Source: Saccharina japonica
Taxonomy: Eukaryota > Sar > Phaeophyceae > Laminariales > Laminariaceae
Assembly: GCA_008828725.1 (NCBI GenBank)
Contig: MEHQ01003854.1
Location: forward strand, 1,278,652 to 1,342,651
Direction of reading: 5' to 3'
Length of the DNA: 64,000 bases
Part shown: positions 44,701 to 54,485 of the stretch, one piece after another
Position numbering within the stretch: the stretch's first letter is position 1
How the letters are laid out: each line of letters begins with the position of its first letter
The notes under the pieces: generated by a model
Told to the model about the DNA's origin: nothing
The model's database searches: none
Seen by the model: only the letters and a program-made list of their open reading frames with translations
Program-made: the position numbers and the translations under genes

Positions 44701-47700
44701 GCCTGTACTTGCTACATGTATCGAGCCTCTTCATGACGATAAGTGCGTGCGTTTGACCTACCTTGTACCACGGAACATCGGCCACGCCCCTCTTGACTCC
44801 TCTCTTGGCGTCTCCCTCGACGACGGAGGTGGGGTAGTGGCGGGGAGCGGGTCGCGTCCGAGGCCTGTCGTTCGGGAAAAAGTTCAGCGAGGAGGCCGAA
44901 GCCGAGTTTTCCGAAACCAGGCGTTGGAGCTTACGCCAACGCTTCGAGTTGGGCCGTTTGAACTCCCCGTTCGTCCCTGGACGCAACCAGCGAGCCCAAG
45001 CCGAGTTGTCGAAATCCGGGCGTGGAAACTTGCGCCAACCCTCCTCCATACTCCAGTTGCTCCTCCTGTTCGATGCTTGAGCCGTGGTCTGGGAGGTACC
45101 GGATAAGGCGCGTGTCTTTGCCGCCTGTTGGTACACACCAAGCGGCGCGAATTAAGGTGGTCGAAAATCAGAGTCGAATCTACGTAGCCAAAGCAATGGT
45201 GATGCAAATCTCAATTCTGCGGAACCAAAGTCGCGAGTTTGGAAGACGATTCTCGAGTATCCGTCACAACGACAATAGCAGAACGATGTATTCTCGATCT
45301 TGATCGAAAATTGACAACAAATCGAAAACGAACCGAGGATAGCGATTCTGATAAGTCCGCTGTTTCGCGTGCCCGCTCGAGCACAAGTGACATTACGGTA
45401 TCAAACGTCCAACAAAGAATGAACGATTAACACCAGTAGTACACTCTAAATCTCTAAATAGCGCTGCCAGAAATTCTTCAGAATCGGATACTCGAATCAA
45501 ACATTGTGTTTTCGATACTGTTTTCGTTTGGATGCCTCCGTCACGACAAGCCCTATGCTATCGTGGATTCGCTGTTGTACACGCCCGCCGAACGTCTTAA
45601 TAATAACGTGTAGCCTCCGGTAGAGCAGAGCCTCCCAGAGGGCGGGGGGGGGGGGGTCCCGGCGGGGGGTTTCCCCCCCTTGCCTGAAACCGGTTGCTAC
45701 AGGACAACAAATGCCACTCAAAACCGGCGGCATACCCTCACTCCGACAAATAAATATAGTATAATCGTAGCTGTCGCTAGGAACTCGCGCAGCGGGATAT
45801 TAGTAACTGTCGTCAACTTGTGTGCATTGGTGGGGAAAAAAACAGGAAAAACCGTCGACGACGTGCCCCGAGAACCCCCTCTGCCCTCCCTTCAGGCGGT
45901 ACACGCGCATGATGGCGCAGGCTATGGCAATGAGGATCTGCTCCATCCCCCGGGTCCACGTCATTGGGGTTGAAAATGACTTGGCTTTAGCGTTGGTGAT
46001 GAAATGACTTGTTTTTTGTAAGGTGGGTTGGATATGACTTGGTTTTAGTATAGATAATGAAAATGACCTGGTTTTTGTGTGGTGCTGAAATGACTCGCTT
46101 TTTGAATGGTGGGTCTGGAATGACTTGGATTTGAATGGTGGGCCTGAAATGACTTGTTTTTTGTACAGTGGGTTTAAAACGACTTGGACTTTGTATAGGG
46201 GGTTAGATTTTTTTTTTCGTATCTGGAGTCTGAAATGACTTGAATTTGTGTGCTAGCTCTGAAAGGACTTGATTTTTGTATAGAGGGTTGGAAATTACAC
46301 GTTTTTTGTATGACGGGTCTGAAACGACTTGATATTGTATGGGGGATCTGGATTGACTTGATTTTGTAAAAGGGGTCTGAAATGACTTGGATTTGTATGG
46401 GGGGTCTGGAATGACTTGAGATTGTATGGGGGTCTGGATTGACCTGATTTTGGTATGGTGGGTCTGACATTACTTGAATTTGTATGGGAGGTCTGAAATG
46501 ACTTGGTCTTTGTATAGGGGGTTGACAATTACTAGGTTTTTGTATAGTGGGTCTGGAAATGACTCGGTTTTTGTTAGTGGGGCCTGAAATTACTCGATTT
46601 TTGTATGGTGGGTTTGAAATGACTTGAATTTGTATCGGGGGTCTAAAATGACTTGGTTTTTGTTTTTTGGTTCTGAAATTACTTGAAATTGTATGGGGGG
46701 TAAGAAATGACTTGAACTTGTATGGTGGGTCTGAAATGACTTAATTTTTATATAGCGGGTCTGAAATGACTTGGTTTTTGTATAGTGGGCTGGAAATGAC
46801 TTGAAATTGTATGGTGGGTCTGAAATTACTTGATTTTTTTTATGGGGGGTCTGAAATGGCTTGGTCTTTGTATAGTGGGCTGGAAATGACTTGAAATTGT
46901 ATGGTGGGTCTGAAATTACTTGGTTTTAGTACGGTGGGTTTGAAATCACTTGAACAACTTGTGTGCAGTAGTGGGGGGAAAAAAATAGGAAAATACGAGG
47001 GTCACGGGTTCGAAACCGTGTTGACCACGTTTTTTTTTCCCGTTATGATAGAGTTGCAGTACGTTTACTCTAGAAATAAAGAAAAAGTGTATGTACACAC
47101 GACCTGTACGAGTAGGGTAACAGGTAGTACAGGGCCTTGTCAACACGAGGGTCACGGGTTCGAGACCCGTGTACGACTCACAATTTCTTCCTTTTATGTT
47201 AAGAGTACAACGAAGTAGACAGATAAAATTATGAGAATATGTTGGATAACAACGTAGTCTGACGTAGTAGACAAATAAAATTCTGAGAACTTGATGAGAA
47301 GTGCCGACGGAAAAGGGCAGACAGATTCAACTGTTTAATCAAGTAAAAAAACGGTCGACGCTTTCTTGCAAGGGGTCCCTATCACGAGAGACATGGTCAA
47401 AATTAGGAACTTTACCTTGACAATCCTTTCGGTCACGCGGGCAGTCTCGTTGGCCGGCCTGAAATAGTAGAACTTGTGGATCTTGGTCTGATATTCTGCG
47501 AACTGTTTCACGTCGGACAGGATATGGAGAGAAAGGCAGGGGAAGGCAAGGCAAGGGAAGGGAAGGGGGGCAGGCGGCATCAAGGAGTCTTATCTCTATC
47601 GGTTGTTTGGCTGTCCGGCAAGCAAACGCCTATGATACCAGTATGAATGTACCGTACTGCTGTGGTGTGGTGCACAATTCGTGCCGAATGTCAATGGCGT

Positions 47701-50700
47701 GCCTATACCTGCAGATCTGGCGGTATTATAGCAGTCGGTTGTGCGCAGATTTCAGACCTCAGACCCCCCAAAACGGACGGTGAAGTCGCAGCGGTCCAAG
47801 ACTCTTTGGCAAGACTTAAGACTGGCGCCACAGAGCGACTGCCGCCGGCCTGTCTGCCTGACCGCCTACCTGCCTGACTACCTACCCGCCTGTCCGCCCG
47901 CCCATCCGCCAGGCCTTACGCATGTCATCGCGATCGACACAAAAACGAAGTACCAGGTGTAATACAGAATGTACATGCACAGGAGGTGACCAGATCACGA
48001 AAAGGCCTATCCACAGGACAGCACGCTCTCACTCACGTCAAGTGTTTTCTTCCTCCCGCCCTGCTTGCGCTTGGCTTTCTTTCGCGCACGCCTGGATAGG
48101 TTGCGGGCAGGCTCGACGGGGACAGTTGAAGCAGGGTTCCCGGATCGGTTGCGGGTAGGGCCGGCGGGGACAATTGGAGCAGGGTTCCCGGATTGGTTGC
48201 CGGTAGGGTTGACGGGGACAATTGGAGCAGGGTTCCCAGATTGGTTGCCGGTAGGGTGGACGGGGACAATTGGAGCAGGGTTCCCGGATTGGTTGCCGAT
48301 AGGGTCGACTGGGACAATTGGAGCAGGGTTCCTGGATTGGTTGGGATCCTTGGGGCCCTCCGACTTCTCCGGACCAGTCTTGCCGGCATCGTCGGGTGCC
48401 TTCTTCCCTGAGTCTTGGTCATCAATCTTGTCGGCATTGTCAGGTACCTTCTTCCCTGAGTCTTGGTCATCGGTCTTGTCGGCATCGTCATATACCTTCG
48501 TGCCTGGGTCTTGGGCATCGGTCTCATCTTGGGCATCGGTCTCATCAGCATTGTTGGGTGCCTTCGTTTCTGAGTCTTGGTCATCGGTCTTTTCGGCGTC
48601 GTCTGATACCTTCGTCCCTGAGTCTTGCTCATCCCCGACCGGCGGGTCTTCTTCGCACTGAGTCGGAGCCTACCGGTATACACAGGTCGATGGCAGTGGG
48701 AAATCGAGAGCAATGCACGCACACCACGCACGGCGAACGGGCATCGGAAGTGGCATGTGTCGTTACGGGTGGGTGGACGGGTAACCTCAACAACTCACCG
48801 ATCAAAGAAATTGGAGTTTGGATGCATGTTCTGGTATGCACGAACTGGTTCAGGGATTCCGTCAGAAATGTTTGCGACATCAGCAGTTCATGCCGTTGTT
48901 TTAATCAGTCACAGCTTCCGTGCCCTTACGCATGCCGAGGGGGGTGCAAGTGGTCTTTCATGGTTTTTTTCCGTCAGTTATCTGGGGTCTCCGGGATTCT
49001 TCTGAATATTGGGCTTTCTGGGACCCCAGATATCTAGCGAACAAAAATACAAGAACTTGTACCTTCTTCATACACCCCTCAGCCTACGGCTAGCGCTACT
49101 GTCGAAAATGTGGCGCGACCAATCACATGCCTTCATCGAGGCCAATACTAGTCAGGCGTTTGCCTAGGAATATACGTTTTCCCCCCACTTTTTTTCTGAA
49201 CGAGCCGCTTCCAGGTGGTCCAAGGCATGCCTGTACAACGTTTCACGCAAATATTCGTAGGTCTGACTGCGAATGGTCAATGCTAAGCCATATTTAAGGC
49301 CATAACCGATTTTTGTACTGACACTACGTAATTACGACGCGATGTCGGTATTTAAACTTTTTACCGCACAAAGGTCCAAATGTTCACACCGTTTTTTAGA
49401 GATGAACCCTGAACTTTTGCACACGTGTTCTATATGGCCCTGCCGAACGATTTACGAACATTTGTGTGCTTTTTTCATCGCCGAAAACTCGGCATCCCTG
49501 AAGACCCAAATCTCCCCCCAAAACAAAAGAAGCATCTGGCGAGAAAAAACCAAAACAAAACAAAAACATCCGACAACAGGTCGACAGGGGTTCGTCCAGC
49601 ATGTGTGCCAAATTTCAGGGTCTATCTCCAAAATAACGGCGTGGGGTTTGGCTACTGAGGAAATTTGGGGTGATATGCTTGAACCAGCCTGTGGGATCGA
49701 TTTTCGACCTTGAATACGACTTTATATTGGTCCTACGCAGTCAATTCTTCGAACATATACTCGTACGCAAACTCTTTTTACAGGCAGCCTTGGAGTACCT
49801 ACGAGAACGGCTTTGTTCAGAAACAAAAATGGAAAACAAAATGGTGTCTTCCTACAGAAAATCATGACCGTCGTGGACATTTTTCGAGGCCTGTGGTTGG
49901 TCGGGACACAATTTCGCCGCTAGCGCCAGCCTTAGGCCCTCAACAAGAACAAAACGGGCTAGGCCACATTCTTCCGCTGATCATTACGGTCAGTATGATA
50001 CCAAATACTGGTATGTGACACTTAGGTAGCACTATTGCATGCGGCATTCATTCGTGGCTGAGGCAATATGGGGCTTTTTTCTTGAACCAGTCTGTACATA
50101 CGGTGCATGCATGCGTCATGCATGATCCTCACCGGTGTTGGAACAGGAACGGGAGGTGGTGGGACGGGAATGGGAGTCGGCTCCTCTTCGTAGAAGTCGT
50201 CGCGCCCGGCGGCCTCCCACCGCGCAGCGATTTTGGCCTTCAGCAACCCGGCCGCGTCGACGACTCCCCTCCCGGCGGTGTAAAGCGCAGTCCGAATAAT
50301 GACCCAGGGTGTGTTTCCGGCGACCCAAAGCGAGGTGCAGACGATTGCTCCTGCAGTCGACAGCTTGATCCACATGGCGGTTCCGGCGTTCCAGATCGTG
50401 CGCCGGAGGAAGCAAAGCATGTTTCGGACGGTGCTTGAAACGGCACAAGAAGCCGAACAAAGCATCCGCTGGACCCCCACGACGATCCCTCTCAGGAGGG
50501 CGAGGTGGCACATAAGCACCAGGCAGCACGTGTTCAGGACGAGCATAGGCCCCAGGGTGGGAAACAACTCAAAGGCGAAGCGAGCAGTCAATGCCGCCGC
50601 CATGAGCACGTAGCCGGGCAGCGGGAGCTCGTCGCCGGTAGCAGCCGAAACCGCTTCCTGGGCCAACCACATGAAACCTCCCACACTCCAACGGAGCACG

Positions 50701-50810
50701 ACGAGCCGGCAAAAGGCGATGAGGGACTTGACAATGGCCTCCCTTTCCTTCTCCTTCTCGTCGTTTGCCCTGTCCTTGTCGCCGTTGTCTTTGTCGGCAT
50801 CGAAATCATG

Positions 50811-50842
<32 letters not shown>

Positions 50843-51029
50843 CAACCTCCTTAGGGCTGAAAGGGAAAACACCCAAAGCGCGCATTTTGCACACGTACAA
50901 ACGCAGCGATATCACGAATGTAAGGACGGCGAGTACGACCTTTCCCACTTCGCACACGAGGGCAGCTACTTCCGCGAAGTCGATCTGCCAGAGGTAAGCC
51001 GCCCCTGAGCCTTGGTCACTGTTTTCCAT
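41710..51029 (-). CDS. Unrecognised ~934-aa membrane/repeat/Cys-rich protein, ten exons
   Basis: Minus-strand exons: 51029-50133, 48669-48037, 47502-47416, 45979-45905, 45124-44762, 44336-44172, 43958-43878, 43807-43628, 42392-42270, 41910-41710 (stop TAG). Every exon is a multiple of three and every joint phase 0. Exon 1 (299 aa) has hydrophobic segments near residues 32-46, 101-124, 138-158, 160-188 and 222-247, an Ala run at 63-72 and a charged stretch; it ends Pro-rich. Exon 2 (211 aa) has an acidic repeat (DDQDSGKK), then five 16-residue units like NQSGNPAPIVPVHPTG and a Lys/Arg-rich end. Exon 5 holds two related motifs (WRKFPRPDFDNSA, WRKLQRLVSENSA). The last exon has C-x2-C-x6-C, C-x2-C and C-x-C. 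Exons 4 and 7 have weak splice sites (donors GTGTAC, GTTTTG), and exons 1-3 could form a separate gene. No family recognised. Confidence 0.65.
42780..43393 (+). mobile_element. Long-TIR DNA element in intron 8, one end missing
   Basis: Aligns with the 49087 element from its left tip (GCCAGCGGCGAAAACGTG, CCCGACCAACC) through GAACGAGCCGGTTCG, GCACACGTGTTTTGTG and ATCTATCTCC with ACGGCGTGATGTT, but lacks the matching right terminal repeat. No transposase frame. Confidence 0.7.
45645..45672 (+). repeat. Short G-rich run
   Basis: GCGGGGGGGGGGGGTCCC followed by another G run, in intron 4 of the 934-aa gene. Possible G-quadruplex sequence; no gene. Confidence 0.6.
45972..46945 (+). repeat. Minisatellite, about 30-bp unit, in intron 3
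   Basis: About 30 imperfect copies of a unit like GAAATGACTTGGTTTTTGTA plus TAGTGGGTCT. It abuts exon 4 of the 934-aa gene. On the gene's sense strand each unit reads ...CAAAAACCAAG|TCATTTC, so most units carry an acceptor-like AG, and the acceptor assigned to exon 4 lies in the last unit. Confidence 0.9.
46984..47185 (+). repeat. Two tRNA-like T-arm hairpins, SINE-like
   Basis: GAGGGTCACGGGTTCGAAACC and GAGGGTCACGGGTTCGAGACC occur about 155 bp apart. Both contain a canonical B box (GGGTTCGANNCC) and a T-arm stem. No acceptor stem, D arm or anticodon arm could be built, so these are SINE or tRNA fragments, not tRNA genes. In intron 3 of the 934-aa gene. Confidence 0.55.
49087..49933. mobile_element. 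847-bp DNA element with long inverted ends, in intron 1
   Basis: The left end GGCTAGCGCTACTGTCGAAA and the reverse complement of the right end, GGCTGGCGCTAGCGGCGAAA, start imperfect inverted repeats of roughly 170 bp. These also contain CCGACCAACC/GCGACCAATC, a GAACGAGCCG block and an ATTCTTCGAA/ATATTCG block. The middle has no transposase-like frame. The same family is at 1-212 and 42780-43393. Superfamily uncertain. Confidence 0.75.
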
Positions 51030-52264
51030 CGCGCTGGACCTAACGTAAAAAAATCAAGGTGGCGTTATATTGGCGGGAGGGGGGGAGGGAGGGAGGGAGC
51101 GTGTGGGCGGGCAGATATGTGATAAGCTGGGTTTAGGACAGTGGTCCTGGGGAAGGAGGAGGACGGCTATCATACTGCAACTGCTCAAGGGCGGCTACTT
51201 TCTGTGGTGCAAGGCAGAGTATCTTTCCGATGCCGGGTGGTGAAGTGAATGCTATTCTGTGTTGAAATTAAAAAAGCCGAAGACCGGCCGAACAAGAGAA
51301 ATCGTGAGGCGGGGTTGGGTTGGGAGCGAGGGCGGCGAGTCGGTGGCGTGCAACACCTCGAGGGCAACGTTTTCGATTGTGCTGCGACACGAAATCCCGA
51401 AGTCGAAGAAAACAGAACAACCGTGAAAGTTATTTTTGTTTGAAAAAAGCATGTATTTTGTGACCACACGGCAGTACTTGTATCTTGGCCTAATTGTTGT
51501 GATCAATGTCATTAGTAGGAGTCAGGGCATAAATTCGGCCCCCGACGCCCCCCTCGAGGGGCTTCCGGAGATCCTCCGGACGGCCCCGCGAGGGCCGCCA
51601 GAGGTTGCCACCAGCGGAGAGCCGCACTTAGTGAAGGGGCCACTGCAGACTAGTTTTTTCGATATATGAGTGAGTGTACGCTCGAAACGCATTCGACAGG
51701 ATGCGTTTTGCCGCTTCGCGAGCTTCGAGAAGGCGTGCGGTATGATGCCCTGGAATGTCGTGAACAATCACAGTCACAAAACACAAGTATCCAAGGGTAT
51801 GGCAATGATGTTAGTTAATATCATAATCAGATGCTACGATGCGCTATGATGTGAGCGCAGCTGAACAGCTGAATCTCGGTTCAAACGCTGAAACTAGTTT
51901 GATACTCCGAAGTATGAGGCTAGTGTGTCGGCATTCGAGTGGCCCTTTCTTGCTGCTCTCACCTGCTCCCCAACGCAGAGAGAAAACGAAACAAATGAAG
52001 ACCTGTTTCGCTCTCCCAACCGCAAGTTGCAAGGCCAAGATTCAAGCTCGGTGGTTATAGCGTACCGGTACAAACCAGATAAACATATACAGTAGAACTT
52101 AGATCTCACAAACCGTTTTTGATCCATATTCATGTAAATATCCACGATACCAGGTACCTGGTACACGCGAGCACGTACGCATTTCTCGTATGATTGCGTA
52201 CTGTAGTGCGACAGTAGATTCTACTGCTGTTGTTGTTATTGCCATTTTATTATTAAAAACTAAA

Positions 52265-52493
52265 GACGCATGCTACGGTAGAGATGTACCAGTTTGTTTT
52301 TGGAGGCTATTGTTGGAGGGAACATGGAGTCAAACACTAACTTTGGAGGGAAATAAAAGTGCTACCCGATGAACCTTGCCACATAGGGTCTAAGTAAAAC
52401 TGGTGAGAAATATTTACAACACAGCAATGAAATTTCGCCGATTTTGCGTTCAGGAGCCTTGTCATCCAGAAAAAAAACGGCCAAAAAGTGCTA
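52265..52493. mobile_element. Decayed third copy of the 306-bp MITE family
   Basis: The left tip GACGCATGCTACGGTAGAGA and body ACTTTGGAGGGAAATAAAAG and CGATTTTGCGTTCAGGAGCC match 32271-32578. The right end is GCCAAAAAGTGCTAC, after which another inverted-repeat element begins; CTCTCTAT, possibly the lost tip, resumes beyond it. Confidence 0.65.
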
Positions 52494-52499
52494 CAACAG

Positions 52500-52676
52500 C
52501 AGTACAGGACACCTAATAAGAAACAGGAAATCTGGTCCAGGCTGGATTTCTTATTTCGAGAGAGGGTGCTTTCTACACTACTTTCAAGATAACAACTCCC
52601 GAATTTATTAGTTCCCTCCAAACCTCAGCCTGGCTTTCTTCCAAGCCTGTTTCTTATCAGGTTTCCTGTCCTGTAC
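52500..52676. mobile_element. Inverted-repeat MITE inserted into the previous element
   Basis: The ends AGTACAGGACACCTAATAAG and (inverted) GGTACAGGACAGGAAACCTG plus ATAAGAAACAGG form inverted repeats around a core that resembles the CCAGGCTG element of 23012-23121. Confidence 0.6.
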
Positions 52677-53229
52677 CTCTCTATTATTGTTGTCGCAGCA
52701 CAAATCAAAAGACGGTTTTCCTTTCCAGCCCATCTCGCAGGGTTATATATCCTCGGCGAGCTCCTGGACAGGCCGTGATCACAGGTCACAGGTGTGTGGC
52801 AGAGGTGTACCTCCCCGAGGTGCTTGCCTTCGTTTCTGGTATATCGCACAAGATTTTTTAAGCATTCCCAACACTGCAGCTGCTGTGTGCTCTGCTCGTG
52901 GATTTTGATCGATTGTTGCCCATCCTGCGGTGTCGTCGCACTTTCGGCAACCGGAAGACCGAAGAAGATACACCATACCGACGCAGCATACCGCAGCTGC
53001 AGTACTCGTACACTTTTTTTTTTTTTTTTGTTCATCCCATTTATTATCTTCGCCCTGCTTTTCTCTCTCCCTCTTCAGTCGTAACTCAGATCCGAGGTCA
53101 CTAATAAGTAGGCTCTTCTCCCCACTCCCCACTACGGTACTTGCCTTGCATGTTTATCGCGAGAAGATTTCAGCACTTTCTTCTCTCGTCGACTTGCGTC
53201 GGATTCCGCCTACCCACACGCCACGAAGG

Positions 53230-53365
53230 CGCTCTCAGCAATTGGTTCCTTTTTATGTTTCAAATAAAGTCACAATCTATCCACGGTGGGGTTTGAACTC
53301 GGGTACCAATGCTATTAACGGTAGCCTTTGAAGCTGACCGCTAGCCTACCGGGGTGGCCGGTTTT
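53230..53365 (-). repeat. tRNA-derived SINE-like sequence
   Basis: On the minus strand: CCCCGGTAGGCTAGCGGTCA (A-box-like TAGGCTAGCGG), then about 45 bases later CCCGAGTTCAAACCCCACC (B-box-like GTTCAAACC). Both internal Pol III promoter boxes are in the right order and spacing. It does not fold as a full tRNA by eye. It lies just upstream of an R2 copy. Confidence 0.55.
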
Positions 53366-53419
53366 GTATGCGAACTGTAGTACGTATTTGTTTCACCAGG
53401 AGGTTTGGAATGCTCGACC

Positions 53420-53570
53420 TTCATCTATTGTTGTTGTTGTTGTTGTCTTCACATTAAAAACCGTGCCGGTCTCTCTATCCAGTACCTCCATCTGTCTGTA
53501 CTAATCCAACACTCGACGCGGTCGATTCCCGTGGTCACAGGCTAACTTACCCAAAAAAGGTATACTACAG
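53420..53570 (+). repeat. Dispersed repeat R2, copy 2
   Basis: Near-identical to 24035-24180, including the TTG array at its start and the end AACTTACCCAAAAAAGGTAT. Confidence 0.75.
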
Positions 53571-53893
53571 TAACATAAATATCGAGGATACTATTACAGC
53601 ACGGTAGGCACACAAAAAAAACAATACGTTTACCTATTTTTACTAACAATATGTGGTCCTATTTAACTGTGCTCCCCCGTATACTGCTGTAGCAGAGGGG
53701 ATGACAGCAGTCTAATCGGTCAAACTACAGCAATATTTGTACGAATAGTACCCAACGGCAGTACCAGGGCATATGGGATAGTACCATCATATTATTCATA
53801 CTGCTGTACTACTGTATACTGTACTTCAATAGTTTCGTTCTGAAAGATTGATCCATGGGGCCGACTGAGCCTCGTTCCACATCGCCGGAAAAA

Positions 53894-54096
53894 GTGCCTA
53901 CTCGTGTTACAGGCAGAGAGAGCACGAGTTCGCTACAGTAAATCCGATGCAAATCGACGAGCACAGAAGAAGCGGGAATGCTGAATGAACTCTCTGAGCG
54001 TGCCTACTCGTATTATAGGGAGAGAGCACGAGTTGGCTACAGTAAATCCCATGCAAATCGACGAGCACAGAAGCGGAATGCCGAATGAACTCTGCG
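53894..54096 (+). repeat. Tandem duplication of a roughly 105-bp unit
   Basis: GTGCCTACTCGT, AGAGAGCACGAGTT, GCTACAGTAAATCC, ATGCAAATCGACGAGCACAG and ATGAACTCT occur in the same order twice. Confidence 0.8.
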
Positions 54097-54121
54097 CTAT
54101 AACCACGAAGGCATACCGCGG

Positions 54122-54485
54122 GAGTGGGGGGGGGGGGTGTACTTCCTTTCATGCATGGCCGTAGTCGTATGACCATAGACCCTCACATCCCTACAATGCC
54201 GGGACGGAGCATGTCGGGTTTTCAGGCAGACATTGCTAGCACCAAGCGCGAAGCGCCGTGAGGTGTTGGGTGAGTCGCATGAAGGGTGAGCTGCATCCTA
54301 CTAAGAACCGGCTGTGAGGCGGACTTGCAAATCAATGAGTTAATTTAATTTCTGGTGTGGCCACTACTTGAGACAGCAATGGGAGCACTATGTAACTACC
54401 TCGTGGGTGCCTTATCATATACACACTACTACGTGATACTCGTACGATCATTCCCCTTGTGCGGAGCAAAGGTTCTCCACCCCGC
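54122..54485 (+). repeat. Dispersed repeat R1, fullest copy
   Basis: A G run, then CATGCATGGCCGTAGTCGTA, GACCATAGACCCTCACATCC, ATGCCGGGACGGAGCATGTC, GCGAAGCGCCGTGAGGTGTT, GCATGAAGGGTGAGCTGCAT, CTGTGAGGCGGACTTGCAAA, TGAGTTAATTTAATTTCTGG and TTGTGCGGAGCAAAGGTTCT. No tRNA boxes, long terminal repeats or open frame recognised. Other copies: 7155, 24770, 30188, 35773 and 36764 (plus strand); 5045 and 63150 (minus strand). Confidence 0.85.

Noticed and set aside
45900-45979. Alternative frame of exon 4 (starting IFNPNDVDPGDG)
   Set aside because: It is also open, but has lower third-position GC and would break the phase-0 pattern; the frame with MEQILIAIACAIMR was preferred, with moderate confidence.
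45972-46945. CRISPR array
   Set aside because: Units are degenerate and contiguous without spacers, in a clearly eukaryotic intron.
46984-47185. tRNA genes
   Set aside because: Perfect T-arms are present, but no acceptor stem, D arm or anticodon arm could be built around them.
48318-49037. 239-codon plus-strand frame opposite exon 2 of the 934-aa gene
   Set aside because: It is the antisense shadow of the 48-bp repeats; the minus-strand frame has splice sites and a repeat pattern that makes protein sense.
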